Shown here piece by piece: positions 9,758 to 17,810 of a stretch of DNA of 64,000 nt (position 1 is the stretch's first letter; each line of letters begins with the position of its first letter). The notes under the pieces were generated by a model that saw nothing but the letters and a program-made list of their open reading frames with translations, had not been told where the DNA came from and made no database searches. Made by a program: the position numbers and the translations under genes. Origin of the DNA: Dyadobacter diqingensis (GTDB taxonomy: Bacteria; Bacteroidota; Bacteroidia; Cytophagales; Spirosomataceae); the NCBI RefSeq assembly GCF_024220585.1, contig NZ_JAMXKF010000001.1:496001-560000 (forward strand), given 5' to 3'.

Positions 9758-10859
9758 AGATTTGTTCGAGTCGTATAGCTGGGACCAGGTAAAGGAGAGC
9801 ATTTATTCCAAGACCAAAACAGATGTTGAAAACGCACTCAATTCATCCAGAAGGACACTGGAAGATTTCAAAGCGCTTGTCTCCCCCGCTGCGTCCGGTT
9901 ATCTCGAACCCATGGCGCAGCTGAGCCAGAAGCTGACACAGAAACGTTTTGGCAAAACCATTCAGTTGTATATTCCGCTTTATCTTTCCAACGAATGCAC
10001 CAATATCTGCACCTACTGCGGGTTTAGTCTGGACAATAAAGTACGAAGACGCACCCTGACCGAAGAAGAGATTTTACGCGAGGTAGCCGTCATTAAAAAC
10101 CTTGGTTACGAACATGTTCTTTTGGTTACGGGAGAAGCAAACCAAACGGTACACGTCGAATATTTCAAAAAAGTATTACAACTGATCAGGCCCTATTTTG
10201 CCCAGGTTTCCATGGAGGTTCAGCCGCTGGATACGGACGAATACACAGAGCTTATTCCGTTAGGGCTGACTTCTGTGCTGATTTATCAGGAAACCTATCA
10301 CAAAGAAGATTATAAAAAACACCATCCCAAAGGAAAAAAGTCTAACTTCAATTATCGTCTGGAAACGCCGGACAGACTGGGGCAGGCTGGTATTCACAAA
10401 ATGGGTTTGGGCGTACTGATCGGTTTGGAAGACTGGCGAACAGACAGTTTCTTTACTGCTTTACATTTGAATTATCTTGAAAAAACCTATTGGCAAACCC
10501 GTTACAGCTTGTCTTTCCCGCGCCTCCGTCCTTTTTCGGGTGGCCTGGAACCCAAAGTTGAAATGAATGACCGTGAACTGGTGCAACTCATTTGTGCCTA
10601 TCGATTGTTTAATGAAGAAGTGGAGATATCGCTGTCGACGAGAGAATCGGAAAAATTCAGAAACCATTGCGTGCAGCTGGGGATAACTTCCATCAGTGCC
10701 GGTTCCAAAACCAATCCGGGCGGTTATGCCGTAGAACCCGAATCATTGGAACAATTTGAGATTTCCGACGAACGCAGTCCGAAGGCAATTGCTGAAATGA
10801 TTAAAAGTAAAGGATATGAACCGGTTTGGAAAGACTGGGACAGAGTGATGCAGTGTTGA
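9744..10859 (+). CDS. thiH: 2-iminoacetate synthase ThiH (tyrosine lyase)
   Basis: A 371-residue radical SAM enzyme that cleaves tyrosine to give dehydroglycine for ThiG, with p-cresol as by-product. The radical SAM cluster motif CTNICTYC (C85, C89, C92) is intact, followed by [10 protein letters not shown] and the [14 protein letters not shown] helix typical of ThiH. The start codes for MM; the second ATG (9747) is equally possible. Presence of ThiH rather than glycine oxidase ThiO fits an oxygen-sensitive pathway branch. It ends 130 bp before the thiF gene; a palindromic repeat lies between. Confidence 0.97.
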   Translation: MMSFKDLFESYSWDQVKESIYSKTKTDVENALNSSRRTLEDFKALVSPAASGYLEPMAQLSQKLTQKRFGKTIQLYIPLYLSNECTNICTYCGFSLDNKVRRRTLTEEEILREVAVIKNLGYEHVLLVTGEANQTVHVEYFKKVLQLIRPYFAQVSMEVQPLDTDEYTELIPLGLTSVLIYQETYHKEDYKKHHPKGKKSNFNYRLETPDRLGQAGIHKMGLGVLIGLEDWRTDSFFTALHLNYLEKTYWQTRYSLSFPRLRPFSGGLEPKVEMNDRELVQLICAYRLFNEEVEISLSTRESEKFRNHCVQLGITSISAGSKTNPGGYAVEPESLEQFEISDERSPKAIAEMIKSKGYEPVWKDWDRVMQC

Positions 10860-10872
10860 ATTTTGAATGAGT

Positions 10873-10971
10873 GAATAAAGATTACACAGAGAGACACGGA
10901 GTTTTGCTCTCAGAGTTAATCCTTCTTTGTGTACCTCTTACTACTCTGTGGCTCTCCGTGTAACCTTTATT
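10873..10971. repeat. MITE-like imperfect inverted repeat (CTCTGTG/CTCCGTG family)
   Basis: Arms of about 28 bp at 10873-10901 and 10944-10971 are inverted copies with four mismatches; the core words are ACACAGAGAGACACGGAG on the left and CTCTGTGGCTCTCCGTGT on the right. The 42-bp centre has no gene. It lies between thiH and thiF in the thiamine operon. The transcript would fold into a long hairpin. I take it for a small non-autonomous palindromic repeat; no mobility gene is nearby. Confidence 0.6.
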
Positions 10972-10989
10972 ACAATTAAAAAACATAAA

Positions 10990-12039
10990 ATGGAACCACA
11001 GGAAAGAAAAAGATATAGTCGCCAGATTATTTTGCCTGAAATGGGTTTGTCCGGACAAGAAAAACTGAAAGCAGCAAAGGTACTTGTCATTGGTGCCGGC
11101 GGCCTGGGTTGTCCGGTATTACAATATCTTACTGCGGCTGGCGTCGGGACGATCGGGGTGGTAGACGATGATACCGTGGACATCACCAATCTTCACCGCC
11201 AGATTCTGTACGCGGCAACGGATGTTGGAAAGGGTAAAGCCGAAACGGCCGTTGCGAAACTCTCGGCTATGAACCCTTTCGTTAATCTGATCGCGATTCC
11301 GGTCCGGCTTGATGAAAAAAATGCGGCAGAAATAATCTCTGGTTATGATATCGTGATCGACGGATCAGACAATTTCCCGACACGATATCTTGCCAATGAC
11401 ATCTGTGTTGCTCTAAACAAACCCCTTGTTTTCGGTTCCATCTTACGTTTTGAAGGCCAGGTTTCTGTTTTTAATTATAAAAACGGCCCAACCTACCGCT
11501 GCCTTTTCCCCGAAGCCGAAGAAGGCGACAACTGCGAAGTTGCAGGCGTTATCGGCATTCTACCCGGCATAATCGGGACTTATATGGCGAATGAGGCGAT
11601 CAAAATCATTTGTGAGATCGGCGAGATTTTGTCCGGGAAATTACTGGTGATCAGTGCGCTGCATAACACCACAAATATTTTTAACTTTTCAAGATCCGCG
11701 GATTTTCCTCGACCTGTGCAAACAACCGTTGCAGAAACATCCCATAAAACGCCGGAAAAAGATGCCCGGGAGATGTTATATGACGACCTGGAAAATTTGC
11801 TGGAATCAGAACCGGATACAATTCAGCTGATCGATGTACGGGAAGAATACGAATTTGAAGAAGATTTTATCGGTGGCATCAATATTCCCCTGCCCGATCT
11901 TCCCGAAAACCTGAACCAGATATCGCCTGATAAAACCGTTGTTTTTTACTGTCAAAGTGGAAAACGCAGCAAACTGGCAGCTGATCTCCTGGCAAAAAGC
12001 GGCTTTACGGGAGAAAGTTTATGGGCAAAAAAAGCATAA
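10990..12039 (+). CDS. thiF: ThiF/MoeB-type adenylyltransferase with C-terminal rhodanese domain
   Basis: Starting at the ATG at 10990 gives 349 residues (MEPQERKRYSRQI is the standard family N-terminus; the frame upstream runs into the repeat and is unlikely). The P-loop-like GAGGLGCPV is at 36-43, the R-D-containing adenylation region at about 70-130, and the catalytic cysteine probably C182 in NCEVAGV. Residues 260-349 form a rhodanese domain with active C321 in CQSGKRS. It activates ThiS and may also deliver the sulfur itself. The two CxxC zinc pairs of E. coli ThiF/MoeB are missing: one site reads PTYRCLF and the second pair is absent. Last gene of the thiamine operon. Confidence 0.92.
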   Translation: MEPQERKRYSRQIILPEMGLSGQEKLKAAKVLVIGAGGLGCPVLQYLTAAGVGTIGVVDDDTVDITNLHRQILYAATDVGKGKAETAVAKLSAMNPFVNLIAIPVRLDEKNAAEIISGYDIVIDGSDNFPTRYLANDICVALNKPLVFGSILRFEGQVSVFNYKNGPTYRCLFPEAEEGDNCEVAGVIGILPGIIGTYMANEAIKIICEIGEILSGKLLVISALHNTTNIFNFSRSADFPRPVQTTVAETSHKTPEKDAREMLYDDLENLLESEPDTIQLIDVREEYEFEEDFIGGINIPLPDLPENLNQISPDKTVVFYCQSGKRSKLAADLLAKSGFTGESLWAKKA

Positions 12040-12065
12040 GCTGTGACCCAAATATTTTTTTATCA

Positions 12066-12103
12066 TGACTTTAACTTAATTTTGAATACCTAAAATGAAG
12101 TCA
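12066..12103. promoter_or_regulatory. Possible promoter with flanking inverted repeat upstream of the AraC gene
   Basis: TAATTTTG at 12077-12084 matches the Bacteroidota -7 box TAnnTTTG. It lies between the inverted hexamers TGACTT (12066-12071) and AAGTCA (12098-12103), which could be an operator. No good TTTG box is found 19-20 bp upstream. Short arms mean chance is not excluded. Confidence 0.3.
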
Positions 12104-12108
12104 AGGTC

Positions 12109-12927
12109 ATGCAGGTTGCCCCATCTCCAGTTCTAGCCGATGTTATCAAACATTTTCTGATCATTGAAAGTAATTTCAGTGCCGGGACCTGTCACCGCAT
12201 GTTTTCCGATGGAAACACGGGCCTGGTATTTAATTTCAGTGATCCCCTGTTACACGAGAATTCAGGCCATGGCGAAACCGCTGTGCTTCCCAAAAGTTTT
12301 ATTTACGGCCAGCTTGACGCTTACCAGAATATTATTACAAAAGGTAAACTCGGCCTGGTCATCGCAGTTTTTCATCCCTATGGCGCCTCCGCTTTTCTGA
12401 AACTGCCGGCCACGGAGCTAAAAAATCAAATTGTAGACGCTACCTGCTTTTTTTCTAAAACAACAGACCTGTTACTTGAACAAATACACGAACAATGTGA
12501 CACCTACAGCCGGATCAAAGCGGTCGAAAATTTTCTGATTGCCACCAGGAAAACACAAGCTGGCTCGGGGATAATTGCTGCTGAGGCCGTGCGGCTCATT
12601 CACCACCATCATGGAAATTTGCCAATTACCTCGTTGTTAAGCAGTCTCCAAATCAGTGAACGGCAGTTGCAACGAACATTTGAAGAGCATATCGGAATTT
12701 CTCCCAAACGATACTCCGGCGTGACCAGAATCCAGTTTTTTCTCAAACTGTTACGAAACCGGCCTTTGGATACCTCTTTAACTTCACTGGGTTATGATTC
12801 GGGATTTTATGACCAGGCCCATTTAATCCGTGAGCTGAAAAACATTTCGGGCATTACACCCCGACAATATATTTCCAAAAATCCTCCTTTGGCTGCTAAT
12901 CTCGTTCCGATCGTACCGGTTAATTAG
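12109..12927 (+). CDS. AraC-family transcriptional regulator
   Basis: A 272-residue regulator. The first 150 residues resemble the DUF6597-type sensing domain (APSPVLADVIKHFLIIES, then FIYGQLDAYQ). The C-terminal 100 residues carry two helix-turn-helix units: LPITSLLSSLQISERQLQRTF and TSLTSLGYDSGFYDQAHLIRE, followed by ISGITPRQYI, the usual end of the AraC DNA-binding domain. The ligand is unknown. The next gene, 78 bp away on the same strand, codes for a nitrilase-family amidase and may be a target. A possible -7 box and inverted repeat lie just upstream. Confidence 0.9.
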   Translation: MQVAPSPVLADVIKHFLIIESNFSAGTCHRMFSDGNTGLVFNFSDPLLHENSGHGETAVLPKSFIYGQLDAYQNIITKGKLGLVIAVFHPYGASAFLKLPATELKNQIVDATCFFSKTTDLLLEQIHEQCDTYSRIKAVENFLIATRKTQAGSGIIAAEAVRLIHHHHGNLPITSLLSSLQISERQLQRTFEEHIGISPKRYSGVTRIQFFLKLLRNRPLDTSLTSLGYDSGFYDQAHLIRELKNISGITPRQYISKNPPLAANLVPIVPVN

Positions 12928-12976
12928 TTCTTCTGTCTGCGTCGGATTTGTACAATTTCGCCGGTTCCCGTCCTCT

Positions 12977-12984
12977 TACTTTTG
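12977..12984 (+). promoter_or_regulatory. -7 promoter box for the nitrilase gene
   Basis: TACTTTTG matches TAnnTTTG exactly and stands 21 bp before the chosen ATG at 13006. It also covers the alternative in-frame TTG at 12982, which argues against that start. A -33 TTTG at ideal spacing is not seen. Confidence 0.4.
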
Positions 12985-13005
12985 AATCAACAAATTACAA
13001 AAGCT

Positions 13006-13953
13006 ATGGAGAACATTAAAATTGCAACAGCCCAATTCGAAAACCGGAGCGGCGACAAGGAGTATAACCTTCATGTTATGGATCAGCTCGCACAGCAAGC
13101 GGCCAGCAAGGGTGCCCAGGTTATCGCCTTTCACGAATGCTCTGTAACGGGTTACACATTTGCACGGCACTTGTCGCGCGAACAACTTTTAGATATCTCG
13201 GAATTTATTCCCGATGGTCCGAGCGTAAAAAAACTTGCAGCCATAGCCCGAAAAAACCAGATTGTTGTTCTGGCCGGCTTGTTTGAAAAGGATGCTGACG
13301 ATAAAATTTACAAATCCTATGTTTGCGTAGACGAAAACGGATTGGTTGCCAAATTCCGAAAACTTCATCCTTTCATCAATCCGCACCTGACACCCGGAAA
13401 CGAGTATGTCGTTTTTGACCTTTTTGGATGGAAATGCGGCATACTGATCTGTTACGACAACAATATCATTGAAAACGTGAGGGCAACCAAATTACTCGGG
13501 GCCGATATCATTTTCATGCCGCACGTCACTATGTGCACACCTTCTACAAGGCCGGGTGCCGGATTTGTAGATCCTGCATTGTGGCAAAACCGGGAATCTG
13601 ACCCAACATCAATTCGTCAGGAATTTGACGGAGCGAAAGGCCGTATCTGGCTGATGAAATGGCTTCCGGCGCGTGCTTATGATAATGCGATCTATGCCAT
13701 TTTTTCAAATCCGATCGGCATGGATGACGACCAGCTGAAAAATGGTTGCTCCATGATTCTGGATCCATACGGGGATATCATCGCCGAATGCCGCGAACTG
13801 GATAATGCCATTGCCATCGCAACCTTAACACCGGAAAAACTGGAAAGAGCCGGCGGTTCCAGATACGTTAAAGCACGTCGGCCCGATTTGTACAGGGATA
13901 TCATCGGTCAGGATCATAACCCAGTACAAAAAGTAGTTTGGCTGGAAAAATAA
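13006..13953 (+). CDS. Nitrilase-superfamily carbon-nitrogen hydrolase
   Basis: 315 residues from the ATG at 13006 (MENIKIATAQFE is the standard first strand). The catalytic triad is clear: E44 in FHECSVTGY, K119 in FRKLHPF, and C149 in CGILICYDN. Members hydrolyse nitriles, amides or carbamoyl groups; the sequence around the cysteine (ICYDNN rather than ICYD.RFPE) suggests an amidase or N-carbamoyl hydrolase subgroup, though this is not certain. A large insertion around 180-210 (GAGFVDPALWQN) is visible. It follows the AraC gene and ends before a strong terminator, so it may form a two-gene unit. Confidence 0.88.
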   Translation: MENIKIATAQFENRSGDKEYNLHVMDQLAQQAASKGAQVIAFHECSVTGYTFARHLSREQLLDISEFIPDGPSVKKLAAIARKNQIVVLAGLFEKDADDKIYKSYVCVDENGLVAKFRKLHPFINPHLTPGNEYVVFDLFGWKCGILICYDNNIIENVRATKLLGADIIFMPHVTMCTPSTRPGAGFVDPALWQNRESDPTSIRQEFDGAKGRIWLMKWLPARAYDNAIYAIFSNPIGMDDDQLKNGCSMILDPYGDIIAECRELDNAIAIATLTPEKLERAGGSRYVKARRPDLYRDIIGQDHNPVQKVVWLEK

Positions 13954-13966
13954 CAGGATTTTTAAC

Positions 13967-14007
13967 GTGCCTGGCATTGTTTTCGATCGCCAGGCACTAC
14001 CTTTTTT
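13967..14007 (+). terminator. Rho-independent terminator after the nitrilase gene
   Basis: GTGCCTGGC (13967-13975) pairs with GCCAGGCAC (13989-13997), 9 bp, 13-base loop, followed by TACCTTTTTT. It begins 14 bp after the stop codon. Confidence 0.8.
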
Positions 14008-14085
14008 AACCAATTTTCAGCAGACGCTGGGTACCTCCGGAAAAACAGGTAAGGAATTAATTTTCAATTAATTTTACTCTATTAA

Positions 14086-14116
14086 TTTGGTAGATTTAAT
14101 GGTTTTAGTAGCTTTG
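14086..14116 (+). promoter_or_regulatory. Consensus Bacteroidota sigma-A promoter for the TauE/SafE gene
   Basis: TTTG at 14086-14089, a 19-bp spacer, and TAGCTTTG at 14109-14116 match the Bacteroidota consensus (TTTG, about 19 bp, TAnnTTTG) without mismatch. Transcription would start near 14123, giving a leader of about 35 bases before the ATG at 14158. This is the best promoter in the window. Confidence 0.75.
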
Positions 14117-14157
14117 CATACTGACTCTACAAATACTGAATATTAATAGGAATAGTA

Positions 14158-15042
14158 ATGTTACAAAAAGTTCTCTCCTTAAAGCTTCCAACACGGCCTG
14201 TCTGGTATATTCTGCCAATCAGTGTATTCATTCTGTTTATCGGTTTTTTGTTTTTAAACGGCACTTTGTCCGTAACTGAAACCAGCATTGAGACGTTTCT
14301 GGCGAGTGATTTCGCATTATATCTTTTGGTTGGCCTCGCTGCTCAGGTTGTCGACGGTGCACTCGGCATGGCCTACGGGGTCACATCCACTTCATTCCTG
14401 TTAAGTCTTGGCGTAACACCCGCGATCAGCAGCGCCAGTGTGCACGTTGCAGAAATGTTCACAACAGGAGCCTCTGCGATTTCTCATTTCAGATTTAAAA
14501 ATATCAATAAAAAACTTTTCAAAGGACTTCTGATTCCTGGTGTGCTTGGAGCTGTGACCGGCGCCTATCTGCTTTCGGATGTTATTGATGGCAATGTGAT
14601 CAAGCCATATATTGCTTTTTACATGCTGATTCTCGGCGTGATCATCATTCGCAAAGCCATTCAGAAGAATTTTGTAAAAAATAAAACAAAACGTATCGGC
14701 CTTTTGGCTGCTACGGGTGGGTTTATGGATTCCATCGGCGGCGGCGGATGGGGCCCTATTGTTACCTCTACATTGCTTGGCCAGGGTCGCGACCCACGTT
14801 ATACGATTGGCTCTGTTAACGCAGCCGAATTTGTCGTAACGTTTGCAAGTGGTATTACTTTCCTGATTTTCCATGGCGTAAACAGCTGGCAGGTCGTTCT
14901 CGGACTGATCGTCGGCGGTGTTATCGCAGCTCCTTTTGGTGCTTTGGTTGTCGGTAAAATAAAACGCAAACCGTTGATGTTAATGGTTGGTATTCTGGTG
15001 ATTGGCCTGAGCCTTCGCACGATTATCCTGAGTATCCTATAA
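14158..15042 (+). CDS. TauE/SafE-family sulfite/anion exporter
   Basis: A 294-residue inner-membrane protein with about eight hydrophobic helices in two repeats. Family landmarks are VGLAAQVVDGALGMAYG near residue 60 and GFMDSIGGGGWGPIVT near 185, the two glycine-rich half-motifs of the TauE/SafE fold. Relatives export sulfite, sulfoacetate or other small organic anions. It stands alone, between the nitrilase terminator and nuoA, with its own consensus promoter. Substrate unknown; no sulfur-assimilation genes are adjacent. Confidence 0.88.
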   Translation: MLQKVLSLKLPTRPVWYILPISVFILFIGFLFLNGTLSVTETSIETFLASDFALYLLVGLAAQVVDGALGMAYGVTSTSFLLSLGVTPAISSASVHVAEMFTTGASAISHFRFKNINKKLFKGLLIPGVLGAVTGAYLLSDVIDGNVIKPYIAFYMLILGVIIIRKAIQKNFVKNKTKRIGLLAATGGFMDSIGGGGWGPIVTSTLLGQGRDPRYTIGSVNAAEFVVTFASGITFLIFHGVNSWQVVLGLIVGGVIAAPFGALVVGKIKRKPLMLMVGILVIGLSLRTIILSIL

Positions 15043-15099
15043 AACACCAAACGGTTCAGCCTGTTTTCTCTGATTTCAGCCAGTACTTTCTTGCATGAT

Positions 15100-15134
15100 T
15101 TTGCCTGCGCCTTTATCAAAAATCCTTAGCTTTG
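15100..15134 (+). promoter_or_regulatory. Probable nuoA promoter
   Basis: TAGCTTTG at 15127-15134 is an exact TAnnTTTG box. A TTTG stands at 15100-15103, giving a spacer of 23 bp, longer than the usual 19-20. The box is 21 bp before the chosen nuoA ATG. Confidence 0.4.
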
Positions 15135-15155
15135 CAGAAACCCGTTTACTGCGTT

Positions 15156-15626
15156 ATGCTGACTGATTTTGGTTATATATTACTGTTTATTATTGCCGCT
15201 CTAACGCTGATCGGAGTGGTACTTACCGTTGCTAGATTTTTACGCCCCGACAGACCCAACGAAGAAAAACTTACCACCTACGAATCCGGCGAAGATCCGC
15301 TTGGCAATGCCAATGTGCAGTTCAACGTGCGTTTTTACGTCGTAGCGTTAATTTTTGTTTTGTTTGAAGTTGAGCTTTTGTTTCTGTTTCCCTGGGCAGT
15401 CGTTTTTGGAAATGAAGATCTTATCGAACAGACAAACGGCCAATGGGGCTGGTTTGCCATGGCAGAAATGACGGTGTTTGTCGCCATACTGGTTCTGGGA
15501 CTGGCATACGCCTGGGTGAAGGGTTATCTGGACTGGGTTCGTCCGCAGCCGCAGATCCCGGAAGTAAAGTCACCGGTGCCTATGGATTTGTACAAACAGG
15601 TGAATGAAAAATATAAAAAGATCTGA
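15156..15626 (+). CDS. nuoA: NADH-quinone oxidoreductase subunit A
   Basis: 156 residues from the ATG at 15156; the frame also offers a TTG at 15132 that lies inside the promoter box and is unlikely. Three transmembrane helices are expected, at about 7-28, 64-85 and 96-117. Family motifs KLTTYESGEDPLG and the FNVRFYVVALIFVLFEVELLFLFPW helix core (charged E in FEVELLF) identify complex I subunit A (ND3). It belongs to the membrane arm next to the quinone channel. A convergent gene on the other strand separates it from nuoB, which is unusual. Confidence 0.96.
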   Translation: MLTDFGYILLFIIAALTLIGVVLTVARFLRPDRPNEEKLTTYESGEDPLGNANVQFNVRFYVVALIFVLFEVELLFLFPWAVVFGNEDLIEQTNGQWGWFAMAEMTVFVAILVLGLAYAWVKGYLDWVRPQPQIPEVKSPVPMDLYKQVNEKYKKI

Positions 15627-15644
15627 TTTGAAATACCTGATATA

Positions 15645-15679
15645 GCAAAAAAGACTTCCTGTTTGGAAGTCTTTTTTGC
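15645..15679. terminator. Bidirectional terminator between nuoA and the convergent OMP gene
   Basis: GCAAAAAAGACTTCC pairs with GGAAGTCTTTTTTGC: a 15-bp stem with a 5-base loop and A/T runs on both sides. It starts 19 bp after the nuoA stop, so nuoA transcription should largely end here rather than continue to nuoB. Confidence 0.85.
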
Positions 15680-15691
15680 TTACAAACACGA

Positions 15692-16453
15692 TCAATGCAT
15701 CCTTCCCCACATCCGGTGTTTAGTTTTGGGAAAGAAAACCAAGCCGATCTGCGCGTACAACTGATTGGGTTTAAACGAAGGCAGATCCGTTACTTTTACA
15801 TCATCACCCCGCCATTTATCCGTTCTGATAATGGGCAAATGATAAGTCACCTTGCTGCTGATATAAACCTTGTCGTAAACTTTTGGGAATAAATTCATTT
15901 TATAATCCACACCGATACCGGCATGTAGGTTAAAACTTCCTGCATGCAGTTTCACAGCATTATAAGCATTAGGATTTTGATTTACCTGAGCGAAGGTCGC
16001 CGTCTGATTGCTTTTCACACGCAGCTGATATAACATCAAATCCCAGCCAATAGGCACCAGCACATTCCAGTGAGACGAATTTACAAATTTAGGACTGGCG
16101 TCGGCACCAATTCCTATTCCCCAAAACTTGCCGCGCCGGACATTTTCATCGTCATTAAATTTCGTACTATTCATCAGAATAAGCCTGCTTTCGGCAAAAA
16201 ACCGCTCCGTTTCAATCCTTTTTGCCAGGACAACCGAAGCCATCAGACTTTCAAAGGGTTTGATATTCTGCGCTCTCATTTCGTTGCGAATGGCTTTAAA
16301 ACTGCTGTTGGATAACACCCCGAACTCGGCGTAAACGGCCATTCCGCTTCTAAATTTTTTCGATGTTGCAGTCGTATCCGAACCTTCCTGAGCAAAGGTT
16401 ACGTTAACCATAAGTGTAGCAAAAAAAATGCTGAAAAGTAATTTGTTTTTCAT
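15692..16453 (-). CDS. Exported outer-membrane-type protein of unknown function
   Basis: Starting at the ATG at 16453 gives 253 residues with a signal peptide (MKNKLLFSIFFATLMVNVTF-AQ). The mature part is rich in alternating aromatic and polar strands (MAVYAEFGV, AESRLILMN, WNVLVPIGWDLMLYQL, AQIGLVFFPKT), as in small outer-membrane beta barrels, and it ends near FFPKTKHRMWGRMH. I do not recognise a named family. The gene lies in opposite direction between nuoA and nuoB, sharing the terminator with nuoA; nothing suggests a role in complex I. Confidence 0.75.
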   Translation of the reverse strand: MKNKLLFSIFFATLMVNVTFAQEGSDTTATSKKFRSGMAVYAEFGVLSNSSFKAIRNEMRAQNIKPFESLMASVVLAKRIETERFFAESRLILMNSTKFNDDENVRRGKFWGIGIGADASPKFVNSSHWNVLVPIGWDLMLYQLRVKSNQTATFAQVNQNPNAYNAVKLHAGSFNLHAGIGVDYKMNLFPKVYDKVYISSKVTYHLPIIRTDKWRGDDVKVTDLPSFKPNQLYAQIGLVFFPKTKHRMWGRMH

Positions 16454-16519
16454 ATTCGGGATAAGTTGAAGTGTTTGCAATCTAACGCTTTTGGAAGCCC
16501 GTTTCTTGTCATTTATGAC

Positions 16520-16527
16520 TACTTTTG
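16520..16527 (+). promoter_or_regulatory. -7 promoter box for nuoB
   Basis: TACTTTTG is an exact TAnnTTTG box, 70 bp before the nuoB ATG. The nearest upstream TTTG is 26 bp away, so the -33 part is weak. A separate promoter is expected here because nuoB is cut off from nuoA by a terminator and an antisense gene. Confidence 0.4.
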
Positions 16528-16596
16528 CCTAGAAACAGATTAGCTCTTGAATGAGCAAATATTGTACCAGAGAATTACTACTGAAAGTGATAGCTG

Positions 16597-17118
16597 ATGA
16601 GTGAAAGAATAAAAACCGGTGACGGTGGGATTATACTGACAAATGCAGAAGACTTAATGAACTGGGCCAGATTATCTTCCTTATGGCCAATGGGTTTCGG
16701 ACTTGCCTGCTGTGCGATTGAAATGATGGCAACCTATGCTTCCCATTACGATTTGGAGCGGTTTGGTATCATGCCCCGCCCTTCCCCCCGTCAATCCGAC
16801 GTCATGATCGTTGCCGGAACGGTAACTTTCAAAATGGCTGACAGAATTCGTCGCTTGTATGAGCAGATGCCCGAACCCCGTTATGTAATCTCCATGGGAA
16901 GCTGTTCAAACTGCGGCGGCCCCTACTGGGAACATGGATATCACGTGGTTAAAGGGGTTGACCGTATTATTCCTGTGGATGTATACGTTCCTGGCTGCCC
17001 ACCCCGGCCCGAAGCACTGATCGGAGGGTTTATGAAATTGCAGGAAAAAATCCGCGGGGAACATCCCCTGGCTCCTGAGCTATTTCTGGAAATGGAGCAG
17101 AAAGCGGAAACTGTTTAA
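16597..17118 (+). CDS. nuoB: NADH-quinone oxidoreductase subunit B
   Basis: The 173-residue peripheral-arm subunit holds iron-sulfur cluster N2, the last electron carrier before quinone. Its four ligands are visible: adjacent C38 and C39 in [11 protein letters not shown]103 in GSCSNCGG and C134 in [22 protein letters not shown] is the conserved quinone-site segment. It is followed after 30 bp by nuoC. nuoD to nuoN are not in the window, so the complex I genes are split in this genome. Confidence 0.98.
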   Translation: MSERIKTGDGGIILTNAEDLMNWARLSSLWPMGFGLACCAIEMMATYASHYDLERFGIMPRPSPRQSDVMIVAGTVTFKMADRIRRLYEQMPEPRYVISMGSCSNCGGPYWEHGYHVVKGVDRIIPVDVYVPGCPPRPEALIGGFMKLQEKIRGEHPLAPELFLEMEQKAETV

Positions 17119-17148
17119 TTATTACCGAGTGAATCATTGAGTCTATAT

Positions 17149-17652
17149 ATGGATTTTGAAGCAATAAAACAGATTCTCATTTCACAGTTTGGTGAGCACA
17201 TAGGCTCAGAAGAAAAAGGTCCGCAGCCAATTTTAACCGCTCCGGCGGACAAAATTGCTGAAATCTGCCAGTTTCTTTTTGAGGACGAACGTTTGTATTT
17301 TGATTATCTGCCCTGCATAACGGCGATTGATAACGGTCCGGCGGTTGCAACAATGGAACTGATCTATAACCTGAGCTCTATTCCTTTCGGTCATGAGCTA
17401 ACGATCAAAATTGTTTTTCCACGTAACACCGAAGACCAGCCGCTGCCTACTATTGCCACGGTCAGCCACATTTGGCGCACGGCCGACTGGCATGAGAGAG
17501 AAGCCTTTGACCTTATGGGTATTCATTTTGAAAATCATCCCGACTTGCGCAGAATCCTTCTTCCGGAAGACTGGGTGGGGCATCCGTTGCGCAAAGATTA
17601 TAATGCACAGGAAAAATATCATGGCATACATGTGCGCTATGAGCATGACTGA
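17149..17652 (+). CDS. nuoC: NADH-quinone oxidoreductase subunit C
   Basis: 167 residues from the ATG at 17149; a TTG four codons upstream is also possible. The 30-kDa subunit signature HIWRTADWHEREAFDLMGIHFENHPDLRRIL, split here as HIWRTADWHEREAFDLMG and HFENHPDLRRILLPEDW, is present, with HPLRKDY near the end. It joins NuoB and NuoD in the peripheral arm. It is a stand-alone NuoC, not the NuoCD fusion. The next gene is unrelated, so the nuo run stops here. Confidence 0.96.
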   Translation: MDFEAIKQILISQFGEHIGSEEKGPQPILTAPADKIAEICQFLFEDERLYFDYLPCITAIDNGPAVATMELIYNLSSIPFGHELTIKIVFPRNTEDQPLPTIATVSHIWRTADWHEREAFDLMGIHFENHPDLRRILLPEDWVGHPLRKDYNAQEKYHGIHVRYEHD

Positions 17653-17810
17653 ATCAATATTGAGTAAATGACAGAACGGTTTCGCAGACTTTGATGCGTC
17701 ACATTCTGTCATTTGCACCTTTAGATCCTAACCCGCCCGGTCGAAATTTAGTTACAAATTTGTTTGCTTGATAAAGGCTCAGTATTTTTCGTTATTAATT
17801 ACTGATCAAC

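Noticed and set aside
10927-10989. N-terminal extension of thiF
   Set aside because: It would be encoded by the right arm of the palindromic repeat; MEPQERKRYSRQI at 10990 is the normal start.
12982-13005. TTG start for the nitrilase gene
   Set aside because: It sits inside an exact -7 promoter box, and the ATG at 13006 begins the family's first strand.
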